Source of the DNA: Oscillospiraceae bacterium
GTDB lineage: Bacteria > Bacillota > Clostridia > Oscillospirales > Oscillospiraceae
DNA: 44,580 bases
Direction: 5' to 3'
NCBI GenBank assembly: GCA_009781695.1
Contig: WQVH01000012.1
Coordinates: forward strand, 1-44,580
Within the stretch, counting starts at the first letter, position 1; each line of letters opens with the position of its first letter. Positions 15,656 through 24,481 of the stretch are shown here, piece after piece. The notes beneath the pieces were generated by a model. The model had not been told where the DNA came from. It ran no database searches and saw only the letters and a program-made list of their open reading frames with translations. Both the position numbers and the translations under genes were made by a program.

Positions 15656-17974
15656 TTACTTCTTACACTTTACATACCCGCATACAATAAGCACCGCCGC
15701 AAGCATCGCCAACATGAACCAAATGAGATTCCCCGGTCTTGCGGACACGAACGCCCCCGACCAAAACATAAAAAACATGATCAGCACGCCAATTATCGCA
15801 GATGCCACAGAAACCATCGTTGCCACAAAAGCCGCTGATTTCAACAGCCGTCCCCCTGTAATTGCCTCTGCAAAAGGCCCAAGCCCCTCACGCGTCAACA
15901 CAGCAGACATACGCCCCTGCTTGCCCGAATGAATATCAGAAATTGTATATGAATCTTTCGTCTGAATATACTCAATACCATCGAGCGCAACTCTGAACTT
16001 TTGCTCAATCATCAGTGGGGTGATATTAAAGTCACGTACAGCCAAAAACAGCTTAATTCTCCACTTCAACATGGAAATCAAAGCAGTTTGAACCGAATTT
16101 ATCGGCATATAATCGACTGTAAACATGGCCACCAGTCTATTATCGACTGCGGTATATATTGCGCTCTTTATATTGGTATCATCCGGAACTCTGACCCCAA
16201 GCAGATTCATAAACGCCCCGGAGCCGGTCGCCACACGCTCTCCGCGAATCAGAGCGCTGATACCACCCTCATAACAAACAAAATCCTCTACCCGGCTCAT
16301 GCTGGTCATACCCTGTGTCTTCATCACTTCTTCAAATAGACCATTAAGCCCGGAGCCCGATGCTGAAATAAGACTGGAGGTGTAACGTATCGCTTTTTCA
16401 GGCGGTGTTCCATCAAAAAGCTTCATACCGGAAAGCGACAATGTGCCTGTTGGGAAGATATCGTCGTCCGTTATACTCGCCCCATCCGTAAAGCAAATAT
16501 CATCAGCACCACCCCAGCCCGCTATAGCCGCACCGGATCGGCGAACAGACTTCGCTACCGTGCTAAAAGGCACAGAAAACGTCAACAGCACTGAAAAAGG
16601 TGCCGCAGCAGCAAATGCCGCCGAAACCGAATGTAAAAAATGTCCATTCCCGCCCCGCACAATCAATGTGATCAGCGATAGCAGGAGCGATGCCGCCAAA
16701 AGTACAGGCGCAGCATAACGATAAACCAGTTCAGATATATCCGGATGCATCAGATTGTTATAAAACCCATCTGTTCTGTGATACACTTTTTTCAGCACCG
16801 ATTTATCCAAATCCGCATTATATTCAGCCAGAACCCCATATGGCTCAGATGAGCCTGAGGCCGTTTTCAGCGTATCCGCAATCGCCCGTAAATTAAATTT
16901 TTCTCCAAAAGCCGCAAATGTGAGCGTCATGGCCGACACCGCACAGTAGGGCAAAATAACCGGAGCTGAGCTACGCATCGTATATACTGCCGTGATAAAG
17001 GAAAACACACAGGAGAACAAAATAAGCGTCTCTGCATTGGGTGCGCCACGAACCAAGCGGTCAAAACCACGAATAAGAATATCAACACAAAGCAACATCA
17101 CAAGCAAAAGACAAATCAGCAAAAGACCCGTTGCCCCGGCTTGAGCGCGCCCAATGCCAAACGGCATGACATGACCTGCTTCAAAAGACCATGTGAGAAT
17201 AACCATAACGATAGTAATCATTGCCGCAGGAATGCTGCGCATCGAAATCGAATTACACGCCCCGGCGAATTTACTATACGCCTCTTTCAGGTTCGGCTCC
17301 TCTTCCTCAATTTCGTCCTCAGAAAATTCATCAAACCCATACCGCTCCGGAGCGGACTCATCTTCTGTTGTATATACTTCGTGAGGCTGAGCATACCCTA
17401 GCTCTTTTTCTATTGCCTTTTCTACATCTCTGACAATCGTTTCCTGATCGGTCTCAGGCGCTCGATAATTTTCGAAGAACAATACCACATTGTCTTTCTC
17501 GCTATTTTTCTTTGGCGCAGCGCTTTGCCTTCTTATAAATGGCTTAGAAACGCTTTCTTCGACATCCGTAGCATATGCAACCGTCTGTACTGCCTCAGGT
17601 ACATCCGTATGCACCTTTGTATTATCGAGTGTCTCATCTGCATCAACATCAGCAGTGCGTGTTTTCGGCGAGAAGAGTTTTACCGCTTCTTCCTCAATGC
17701 GTCTTTCCTGCATCACAGGCGCTTCCGGCTTCGCTGCAACTGCTACAGGCTTATCGGGTGTATTTTCTGAACTTACTTTCTGAAACAGCGGTTCAGAAAC
17801 CGTATCTTCGGTCTCTTCCATGAGAATCCGTTCAGCCTTTTCATTGAGCAACTCTTTAGGTGTCTTTTTCTCTCCATTGATAAAGGCAGACCCTTTATAC
17901 TCGGCCAAAATAGACTCCAGTGAAAAATCACCGATTGCATGTTCTTCAAATTCAAAATCTTTGTCATTCGCCAT
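15656..17974 (-). CDS. P-type-ATPase-like membrane protein lacking the catalytic motifs
   Basis: 772 residues; the start has GGGAGGTGA upstream. Residues 1-235 are acidic and probably disordered. Membrane helices follow at about 248-266, 278-300, 315-333, 338-357, 420-440, 450-470, and two near the C-terminus (712-740, 750-768). The pattern follows heavy-metal P-type ATPases: a helix pair, a small A-like domain (about 358-418), a helix pair with APFSVLLTFSVPF in the CPC position, then a P/N-like domain, then a final helix pair. The phosphorylation motif DKTGT is replaced by FTDGAS (495-500). The TGD motif is replaced by AVRDF, and no GDGxND or TGES is visible. The N-domain-like GISALIRGERVATGSGAFMN recalls the G-x-G nucleotide region. 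It is probably a pseudo-ATPase with a structural or regulatory role. It sits 47 bp after rlmB. Confidence 0.6.
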   Translation of the reverse strand: MANDKDFEFEEHAIGDFSLESILAEYKGSAFINGEKKTPKELLNEKAERILMEETEDTVSEPLFQKVSSENTPDKPVAVAAKPEAPVMQERRIEEEAVKLFSPKTRTADVDADETLDNTKVHTDVPEAVQTVAYATDVEESVSKPFIRRQSAAPKKNSEKDNVVLFFENYRAPETDQETIVRDVEKAIEKELGYAQPHEVYTTEDESAPERYGFDEFSEDEIEEEEPNLKEAYSKFAGACNSISMRSIPAAMITIVMVILTWSFEAGHVMPFGIGRAQAGATGLLLICLLLVMLLCVDILIRGFDRLVRGAPNAETLILFSCVFSFITAVYTMRSSAPVILPYCAVSAMTLTFAAFGEKFNLRAIADTLKTASGSSEPYGVLAEYNADLDKSVLKKVYHRTDGFYNNLMHPDISELVYRYAAPVLLAASLLLSLITLIVRGGNGHFLHSVSAAFAAAAPFSVLLTFSVPFSTVAKSVRRSGAAIAGWGGADDICFTDGASITDDDIFPTGTLSLSGMKLFDGTPPEKAIRYTSSLISASGSGLNGLFEEVMKTQGMTSMSRVEDFVCYEGGISALIRGERVATGSGAFMNLLGVRVPDDTNIKSAIYTAVDNRLVAMFTVDYMPINSVQTALISMLKWRIKLFLAVRDFNITPLMIEQKFRVALDGIEYIQTKDSYTISDIHSGKQGRMSAVLTREGLGPFAEAITGGRLLKSAAFVATMVSVASAIIGVLIMFFMFWSGAFVSARPGNLIWFMLAMLAAVLIVCGYVKCKK

Positions 17975-18021
17975 TTGCTCACCTCCCGGGCAATATCAAA
18001 CTACAAATTACAAATTCCCAA

Positions 18022-18867
18022 TCACAAATTTCTCTGTCTTACCGCTTCATACATGAGTACCGCCGCTGAGACAGATGCGTTTAATGATCCCATCTTACCG
18101 TACATTGGAATACATACATTGAAATCACAATTTTCACTAACCAAGCGACTGATGCCGGTGCCTTCCGAACCGATAACAATCGCAACCGAGCCTTTAAAGT
18201 TTGCCTGCCACATCGGAAGCTGTGAGTCCGCAGACGCTCCGAATATCCACACGCCCAGCTTCTTTAGCTCTGCAATCGTAGCCGTCATATTCGTCACTCT
18301 GGCAATAGGCAGATGATAGACCGCACCGCTTGAGGCCTTCGCAACAGTTGCACTCAAGCCTGCACTCCGGCGCTTGGTTATGACGACACCATGTGCACCC
18401 ACAGCCTCACAAGTCCTGATAATTGCACCCAGATTGTGCGGATCGGATATCTCATCACACAGTATGATCATCAAATCTTCACCGGCTGCATTTGCACGAT
18501 CAACAATGTCTTTTACCGTGACATAATTCGCCGCAGATGCCATTGCAATCACGCCTTGATGTGCATGCGTTGCGCTCATAAAGTCAAGCTTGCGCCGATC
18601 GGTATCAACCACGACAGCGCCCGCTTCTCGTGCAAGCGCAGCAATATGCCCCAGCGCCGCGTCCGTTTCACCTTTGGCAATAAATACCTTGTCAATGATG
18701 ACACCTGCACGTAATGCCTCCAGCACTGCATTGCGTCCTTCTATACGCCCATCATCCTCAGCGGTCTGCGCTCCGCGCTCTGTAGTCTCTCTTTTTCCAT
18801 ACGGATCAAAGTGCCTAGCAGGAGGCTTCTTTCGAGGCTCATGTGATTTTCCTTTGTTTTTATCCAC
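18022..18867 (-). CDS. rlmB: TrmH/SpoU-family 23S rRNA (guanosine-2'-O-)-methyltransferase RlmB
   Basis: 281 residues. It methylates the 2'-OH of a guanosine in the 23S rRNA peptidyl transferase region using SAM. A basic, disordered leader (1-38) is followed by the substrate-binding domain (IEGRNAVLEALRAGVIIDKV). The SPOUT domain has motif 1 (PHNLGAIIRTCEAVGAHGVVI), motif 2 (VAIVIGSEGTGISRLV), and motif 3 (CIPMYGKMGSLNASVSAAVLMYEA). Members of this family also modify tRNA G18, so RlmB versus TrmH is not fully certain. It lies 47 bp after metK on the same strand, which makes its cofactor. Confidence 0.9.
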   Translation of the reverse strand: MDKNKGKSHEPRKKPPARHFDPYGKRETTERGAQTAEDDGRIEGRNAVLEALRAGVIIDKVFIAKGETDAALGHIAALAREAGAVVVDTDRRKLDFMSATHAHQGVIAMASAANYVTVKDIVDRANAAGEDLMIILCDEISDPHNLGAIIRTCEAVGAHGVVITKRRSAGLSATVAKASSGAVYHLPIARVTNMTATIAELKKLGVWIFGASADSQLPMWQANFKGSVAIVIGSEGTGISRLVSENCDFNVCIPMYGKMGSLNASVSAAVLMYEAVRQRNL

Positions 18868-18914
18868 GCAAATTTCGTCCCCTAATTAAAATTTCCTGAT
18901 CGGCAATGCCGCTT

Positions 18915-20075
18915 TTACAAGTAGCTCTTAAGCGTATCTACCATATCAAGCGCTTCCCATGTAAAGCCATCTCCGGTTCTGCCAAAATGACCGTATGAAG
19001 CGGTTTGACGATAAATAGGTCTGAGCAAATCAAGCTTTGATATGATCTTTGACGGACGTAAGTCAAAAACTTCCTTTACAATACCGGCAATCTTTTCATC
19101 TGAAACAACACCGGTACCCCTTGTGTCAATATGAATCGAAACAGGCTGTGCCACACCAATCGCATAAGCGAGCTCTATCTGACACGCCTTAGCAAGTCCC
19201 GCCGCAACAATATTCTTCGTCACATAACGCGCCATATAGGCTGCGCTTCTGTCCACTTTCGACGGATCCTTCCCTGAAAATGCACCACCGCCGTGACTTG
19301 CATAACCACCATAGGTGTCTACAATGATCTTACGCCCGGTTAAGCCCGAGTCACCTACCGGCCCACCGATAACAAACCGTCCGGTTGGATTGACATAGAA
19401 TTTCGTATCTTTAGTGATTAAGTGCGCAGGTATCACAGGCTTTATGACACATTCTATCACCGCCTCACGCAACGCTTCTATACTAATATCAGGCTCATGT
19501 TGCGTTGAGACAACAATAGCAGGGACACCTATTGCATTTTTGTCCTTGTCATATTCCACGGTGACCTGACTCTTACCATCCGGTCTGATGAACTTGAGTT
19601 CACCATTTTTCCTGACCTCTGCCAACTTGTGCGTCAGCGCATGCGCCATAGAAATCGGTGCTGGCATCAGTTCCGGTGTTTCATCACAAGCAAATCCAAA
19701 CATCATGCCTTGGTCACCTGCGCCGGTTTCATCCTTGTCATCTTCCGCATGATCCACACCTTGAGCTATATCTACACTCTGCTCATCAATTGTCGTCAAA
19801 ACCGCCGATCCTTTATGATCAAAGCCCAGTTCCGGCCGTACATAGCCGATATCTTTAACAGTCTCACGTACAACTTGCGGTATATCTACATAACAGTTTG
19901 TTGTTATTTCACCCATCACCAGAACCATTCCGGTAGTCACTACTGTTTCACACGCCACACGTGCGTTTTTGTCTCCGGCTAAAATATGATCAAGCACTGC
20001 GTCTGAAATCTGATCGCAGACCTTGTCCGGATGCCCTTCCGTGACTGATTCTGATGTAAAAATTCTGTTTGACAT
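18915..20075 (-). CDS. metK: S-adenosylmethionine synthetase
   Basis: 386 residues. The enzyme makes SAM from methionine and ATP. Signatures are [20 protein letters not shown] at the N-terminus, [21 protein letters not shown] (ATP and metal site), and [20 protein letters not shown] (the P-loop-like motif). The C-terminus carries [15 protein letters not shown]. The length is typical. It heads a probable metK-rlmB-(pseudo-ATPase) transcript, with spacing of 47 bp between each pair. No SAM riboswitch is visible in the 200-bp leader. Confidence 0.98.
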   Translation of the reverse strand: MSNRIFTSESVTEGHPDKVCDQISDAVLDHILAGDKNARVACETVVTTGMVLVMGEITTNCYVDIPQVVRETVKDIGYVRPELGFDHKGSAVLTTIDEQSVDIAQGVDHAEDDKDETGAGDQGMMFGFACDETPELMPAPISMAHALTHKLAEVRKNGELKFIRPDGKSQVTVEYDKDKNAIGVPAIVVSTQHEPDISIEALREAVIECVIKPVIPAHLITKDTKFYVNPTGRFVIGGPVGDSGLTGRKIIVDTYGGYASHGGGAFSGKDPSKVDRSAAYMARYVTKNIVAAGLAKACQIELAYAIGVAQPVSIHIDTRGTGVVSDEKIAGIVKEVFDLRPSKIISKLDLLRPIYRQTASYGHFGRTGDGFTWEALDMVDTLKSYL

Positions 20076-20107
20076 TCATCTATACCCCCAAATTTGTATC
20101 GACAGCC

Positions 20108-20136
20108 ATAATACAGCAAAACTGCATATCTGTCAA
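20108..20136 (-). promoter_or_regulatory. Promoter of metK
   Basis: On the minus strand TTGACA (20136-20131), 17-bp spacer, TATTAT (20113-20108), 32 bp from the start codon. The closeness leaves no room for a SAM-box leader. Confidence 0.75.
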
Positions 20137-20284
20137 ATAATGCGGGTGTGCATTATCGCATCTTTCTGCCTTATATATAAATTTAATGATAATTTAATTC
20201 ACATTTCGCCAAAAAGATGATACAATGACTGCCACGCAATCACCATATAGGATTTAACACATAGCCTTAAACCATAAAAAGTAT

Positions 20285-21601
20285 ATGGAGGATAATAACA
20301 TAGATAACATGCATCAATTATCACACACCATAACAGAAACCGAGGTAACCTCCGGCATTTCTCTGACATGCATCACTACTGACAAATTCAAAACAGGATG
20401 CCTCACCATAAACTTGGTATGTGAACTCAAACACGAAACCGCAGCCGCACTGGCGCTGCTCCCCAGAGTCCTCAGACGAGGCTCAACCGGACTACCTGAC
20501 ATGCAGGCCATCTCAGCAGCTCTTGACGACCTATATGGAGCCCGCATTGAGCCGCTCGTCAGAAAAAAAGGCGAAATGCACACCACCGGACTATTCGCAG
20601 ACTTCCCGGATGATCGCTTTATTCCCGACAGTCAGAACATCCTCGAAGAAACCACCGACCTGCTCTGTGAAATGTTATTGTCACCGAATATGCAAGACAG
20701 CTGCTTTCTGGATGACTACGTAAACAGTGAAAAGGCAAACCTCATAGACGACATCAGAGCCGCAATCAATGACAAACGCGGTTATGCGATCGACCGAATG
20801 ATTGAAGCAATGTGTGCACAAGAAGCTTATGGTGTCAACAGATTGGGCAGTGAGTCCGAAGCTGAGGCAATCACCAAGGAATCACTCACTGAGCTTTACC
20901 ACAAGATCCTCTCCGAAGCCATGGTCAAAGTATTCTATTGCGGCTCTGCGAAGCCGGAAAGAGTCGCAACTGCGCTTCGCTCTGCCCTATCAAAAATTGG
21001 TGCGCGACCCAACGCCAAAATCCCCAAAACTGAAGTCCGTCTATACCCTGCCGATGGAACTTGCCGCAGGCTCACTGAGCGCAAGGATATCACCCAAGGC
21101 AAGCTCACTGTGGGCTTCCGTCTGGGCAAAGCGATGGAAAAACCGAATTACCCCGCATTGGTCGTCTTCAACTCACTATACGGCGGCAGCATCACGTCCA
21201 AACTATTTCTCAACGTAAGGGAAAAGCTATCCCTATGTTATTACGCAAGCTCCATGCTCGACAAACACAAAGGACTCATGGTCGTTGCCTCCGGTGTAGA
21301 TTTTGACAAATTCGAAACTGCATTAGACGAGATCATGCACCAGCTCAAAGAAGTTAAAGAAGGCAATATCAGCCAATGGGAGCTTACATCAGCCAAGAGA
21401 TACGTCATCACCTCCATCAAATCTGCTTTAGACAGAGTCGGCGGTCTTGAAGAACTCTATTTTGACAGCAAAATCTCCGCATACCCATACGATCCCATTG
21501 ACATATGCGAGGACATTGACAAAGTCACTGTTGAGCAAATCGTTGATATCGCATCCGAGATAGAGGCAGAACTCATATATTTCTTAACCGGAGAAGCATA
21601 G
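20285..21601 (+). CDS. M16 peptidase-like protein without zinc motif (YfmF/YmfF type)
   Basis: 438 residues, in the pitrilysin/insulinase fold. Where active M16 enzymes have HxxEH this protein reads RGSTGLPDMQAISAALDDLYGA, so it cannot bind zinc. This matches the inactive partner of the YmfF/YmfH pair in Bacillus. The C-terminal half has the M16 R/Y-type segment (SLCYYASSMLDKHKGLMVVASGVD). It is followed at 5 bp by the HxxEH-bearing partner. The start is uncertain: the ATG at 20285 has no clear ribosome binding site, while GGAGG lies just inside. The ATG at 20309 is 17 nt beyond that GGAGG. Confidence 0.85.
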   Translation: MEDNNIDNMHQLSHTITETEVTSGISLTCITTDKFKTGCLTINLVCELKHETAAALALLPRVLRRGSTGLPDMQAISAALDDLYGARIEPLVRKKGEMHTTGLFADFPDDRFIPDSQNILEETTDLLCEMLLSPNMQDSCFLDDYVNSEKANLIDDIRAAINDKRGYAIDRMIEAMCAQEAYGVNRLGSESEAEAITKESLTELYHKILSEAMVKVFYCGSAKPERVATALRSALSKIGARPNAKIPKTEVRLYPADGTCRRLTERKDITQGKLTVGFRLGKAMEKPNYPALVVFNSLYGGSITSKLFLNVREKLSLCYYASSMLDKHKGLMVVASGVDFDKFETALDEIMHQLKEVKEGNISQWELTSAKRYVITSIKSALDRVGGLEELYFDSKISAYPYDPIDICEDIDKVTVEQIVDIASEIEAELIYFLTGEA

Positions 21602-21606
21602 AAAGA

Positions 21607-22890
21607 ATGGTCATTAATATGAATATAAAAAAATACCCTCAACTCAATGAGCAAATATACACAACCAAACTCCCAAATGGGCTCAGCGCTTTCGTTGTAC
21701 CCAAGCCGGACTTCCAAAAGCGCTATGCCTTTTTTGCCACCGACTACGGCGGCGCAGACAGACGCTTTAAATTAGGCGGAAAATGGATAGACACACCCGA
21801 AGGCGTCGCACACTTTCTGGAACACAAAATGTTTGACACAGAAGATGGAAATGCGCTCACCAACCTATCAGCAAATGGTGCTTCTCCCAACGCCTACACA
21901 TCCACCGATATCACAGCCTATCACTTTGAGTGCATTGAAAAATTCAACGAAAATCTCAAAATCCTGCTCGAATTCGTCTCCGTACCTTACTTCACACCTG
22001 AGAGTGTAGAAAAAGAGCAAGGCATTATTGCACAAGAAATCCGCATGGTCGAAGACGACCCTGACTACTGTCTGTATTATGGACTCATGAGATCCCTGTT
22101 TAGTCATAATCCCATGCGCGACTCTATCGCAGGCACATTAGAGAGCATACCCAAGATTACAGCCGACACGCTGTACGACTGCCACAGAGCATTTTACAAT
22201 CCATCGAATATGGCTCTATGTGTCGTTGGCGATGTCGCACCCGAAGAAATTTTTAAGATCGCTCAAGATGTACTCCCAACCCAAGCCGGAGAAATTCCCG
22301 AAAGAGACTATGGAGCACCTGAGCAGTGTGCACTCAACGCAAGAGGCTTCTCTAAAAGCATGGAAGTCAGTTTGCCCATATTCTTGGCAGGATGCAAAAT
22401 CACACCCTCTGCCCGCGGAGCGGACAGCTTATGGCATGAGCTGGTTAACGCACTTGCGCTGGATTTACTCTTGGGTCACTCGTCTCCGCTTTACTTAAGA
22501 CTCTATCGCGAAGGACATGTCAACAGCGACTTTGCCGCATCATTTGATTGTGCGGCAGGCGCAGCGTATGCCATGTTCGGCGGCGAAGCACGCAACCCTG
22601 AGTTCGTTTTTGAAGCAGTACTCAAGGAAATCGAAAGACTAGCTCAAGACGGCCCTGATGCTGAACTATTTCATCGGACAAAAAAGGCTGCACTGGGCGC
22701 TAATATACGGTCGTTTAACTCATTTGAATCCATTTGCAGCAATGTCGTAACCGGACATTTTAGAGGATATGATCCTTTTGACATACCGGATTTGGTCGCT
22801 AAAATTTCCCTTGATGACATCATCGCATTTTACCGCAACAATCTACTTGCAGAGCACATGACAACATCCATAATATCTCCATTGGAATAG
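21607..22890 (+). CDS. M16-family zinc peptidase (YmfH type)
   Basis: 427 residues. The N-terminal half carries the inverted zinc motif HFLEH in GVAHFLEHKMFDTEDGN. The distal glutamate is in the EIRMVEDDPDYCLYYGL segment, about 75 residues later. An active metalloprotease is expected, probably working as a heterodimer with the preceding zinc-less protein. The fold continues with SNMALCVVGDV and a degenerate C-terminal M16 half. The ATG at 21619 is an alternative start. In Bacillus the paralogous pair processes peptides; the substrate here is unknown. Confidence 0.9.
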   Translation: MVINMNIKKYPQLNEQIYTTKLPNGLSAFVVPKPDFQKRYAFFATDYGGADRRFKLGGKWIDTPEGVAHFLEHKMFDTEDGNALTNLSANGASPNAYTSTDITAYHFECIEKFNENLKILLEFVSVPYFTPESVEKEQGIIAQEIRMVEDDPDYCLYYGLMRSLFSHNPMRDSIAGTLESIPKITADTLYDCHRAFYNPSNMALCVVGDVAPEEIFKIAQDVLPTQAGEIPERDYGAPEQCALNARGFSKSMEVSLPIFLAGCKITPSARGADSLWHELVNALALDLLLGHSSPLYLRLYREGHVNSDFAASFDCAAGAAYAMFGGEARNPEFVFEAVLKEIERLAQDGPDAELFHRTKKAALGANIRSFNSFESICSNVVTGHFRGYDPFDIPDLVAKISLDDIIAFYRNNLLAEHMTTSIISPLE

Positions 22891-22901
22891 GAGGGTTTTA
22901 T

Positions 22902-23813
22902 TTGAATACAGCGTCTATATCATTCCCGCTTTTGGGCGAAAGATTTGTACTTAATCCTCCGGCATATTTCACAATTTTCGGTTTTCAAATATTCTACTAC
23001 GGCCTGTTCATAACTGCCGGATTCGCTTTGGCTGCCCTGTATTTGATGAAGCGCAGCGAAGTGATCGGACTGACAAAGGACAACATACTGGACTTAGTCA
23101 TACTTGCAGTACCCGCCGGACTTATTGGCGCACGTGTCTATTATGTTATATTCAACTTTGAACACTTTATCGGCCCGGGTAATTTCCGGAACATTTTCCT
23201 CGTAAGAGAAGGTGGACTTGCTGTATATGGCGGGATAATACTCTCAGGTGTCGCCTACCTCATATACAGCCGCATAAAAAAAATTCCCATAGGCAAATTA
23301 CTTGATGCCGCAGGATTTGGTCTGTTCATCGGTCAGGCGGTTGGGCGTTGGGGTAACTTCTTTAATCGCGAAGCCTTTGGCAGCGAAACCGGCGCACCAT
23401 GGAGGATGGGCTTCACTTTTGACACCACAACCTACATCCCATCTTTAGGGGAAACTTTTTTCGCTACTGAAACAAGATACTTCCATCCCACATTTCTTTA
23501 TGAGATGCTTTGGAATTTGCTGGGCTTGCTGCTCATGCATATATTTTCCAAGAAATACAAATCAAAATACCCCGGACAGTATTTCTTATTCTATGTCGCA
23601 TGGTATGGCTTTGGCCGCTTCATGATCGAAGGACTGCGCCTAGACAGTCTATTTATCCTCAGCACAGATATTCGTGTCTCGCAACTATTGGCTATTGCCT
23701 CTTGTCTTATCGCAGTAACGCTGCTCATAGTTCTCCACTTGCGCAAATATCAAGGTACGAAGCGCCGCATTACAGACGCACAGCAAGACACCCCGGATAC
23801 AAGCAATAACTAA
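22902..23813 (+). CDS. lgt: Prolipoprotein diacylglyceryl transferase
   Basis: 303 residues from a TTG start with AGGAGG upstream. Lgt transfers diacylglycerol from phosphatidylglycerol to the lipobox Cys of prelipoproteins, in the cytoplasmic membrane. Family features are IPAGLIGARVYYVIF (VPAGLIGARVYYVIF here), EGGLAVYGGIILSG, the signature GQAVGRWGNFFNREAFG with the essential Arg and Asn, and a late FYVAWYGFGRFMIEGLRLDSL. About seven membrane helices are visible. It is the third gene of the M16 pair transcript. At least one strong lipoprotein candidate is in this window (25998-27350). Confidence 0.97.
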   Translation: MNTASISFPLLGERFVLNPPAYFTIFGFQIFYYGLFITAGFALAALYLMKRSEVIGLTKDNILDLVILAVPAGLIGARVYYVIFNFEHFIGPGNFRNIFLVREGGLAVYGGIILSGVAYLIYSRIKKIPIGKLLDAAGFGLFIGQAVGRWGNFFNREAFGSETGAPWRMGFTFDTTTYIPSLGETFFATETRYFHPTFLYEMLWNLLGLLLMHIFSKKYKSKYPGQYFLFYVAWYGFGRFMIEGLRLDSLFILSTDIRVSQLLAIASCLIAVTLLIVLHLRKYQGTKRRITDAQQDTPDTSNN

Positions 23814-23904
23814 GAGTAAACAAGGGTTACCGATCAGTGATGAGGTCCATACCATTGCCTTAATACTCTGATCTGTTGTCCCTAAAAATAAGGAGGATTC
23901 TATT

Positions 23905-24354
23905 ATGCCTAGCAATGATGATTTTAAGAAAAAAGCAAGAGATGCATTTAACACACTGGCCGACGTTTCGGTTGAGGCTTATAAACTGGCCGAAGAAAAG
24001 GCTAAAGTTCTGGCAAAAAAAGCCAAGCTCAATGCCGGAATCGCCAACGAAAGAGCGACCATCCGCAGACTCCATGTCGAAATTGGCGCGACATACTACA
24101 AGATGTTTAAAGATGCGCCCAATGAGGCACTAACGCAACAATGCAAAGACGTTACTGCGGCTTATGAGCGCATTGCATGCAAACAAAAAGAGCTCGAAGA
24201 TTTAAGGAACTATGGTTCCGGCGGCGAAGCTGCACACCAGTGTCAGTGCGATGACCCGGAATGCAACGCTGATGAGACCGCAAAAGACGCATGTCACGGC
24301 GAACCCGGTTGCTGCGGCGATGCTGATTGCTGCAACGAAGACAAGGCGGACTAG
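23905..24354 (+). CDS. Coiled-coil protein with a Cys-rich tail
   Basis: 149 residues, preceded by AAGGAGG. Residues 1-105 are Lys/Glu/Ala-rich and mostly helical, likely a coiled coil (AEEKAKVLAKKAKLNAGI, then VTAAYERIACKQKELEDLR). The last 40 residues hold nine Cys in CQCDDPEC and a run CHGEPGCCGDADCC, with acidic spacing. This looks like a metal-binding (zinc or Fe-S) knuckle, though it is not a standard CxxC zinc ribbon. The layout resembles small Clostridial proteins of unknown function that pair a helical stalk with a zinc ribbon. It is monocistronic after lgt. No function is assigned. Confidence 0.7.
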   Translation: MPSNDDFKKKARDAFNTLADVSVEAYKLAEEKAKVLAKKAKLNAGIANERATIRRLHVEIGATYYKMFKDAPNEALTQQCKDVTAAYERIACKQKELEDLRNYGSGGEAAHQCQCDDPECNADETAKDACHGEPGCCGDADCCNEDKAD

Positions 24355-24402
24355 TCGCATTTCCATAAGGACTCGATTCTCGTTAAGATCAAGAAATTTA
24401 AG

Positions 24403-24476
24403 ATTATAGGGGCTGCCTCCAAGAGCTGCCCCTATAAACTATACCGTGTATTAAATAGCGCTCCATCGGAGCGTAT
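24403..24476. terminator. Two hairpins between convergent genes
   Basis: TTATAGGGGC (about 24404-24413) pairs with GCCCCTATAA (about 24428-24437). A second small hairpin, CGCTCC-ATC-GGAGCG, follows at 24460-24474, with short T-rich flanks on either strand. Together they probably end both the Cys-rich gene and the convergent kinase gene. Confidence 0.5.
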
Positions 24477-24481
24477 TTATT

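Noticed and set aside
20076..20284. SAM riboswitch upstream of metK
   Set aside because: The promoter is only 32 bp from the start codon and no SAM-box motifs are present.
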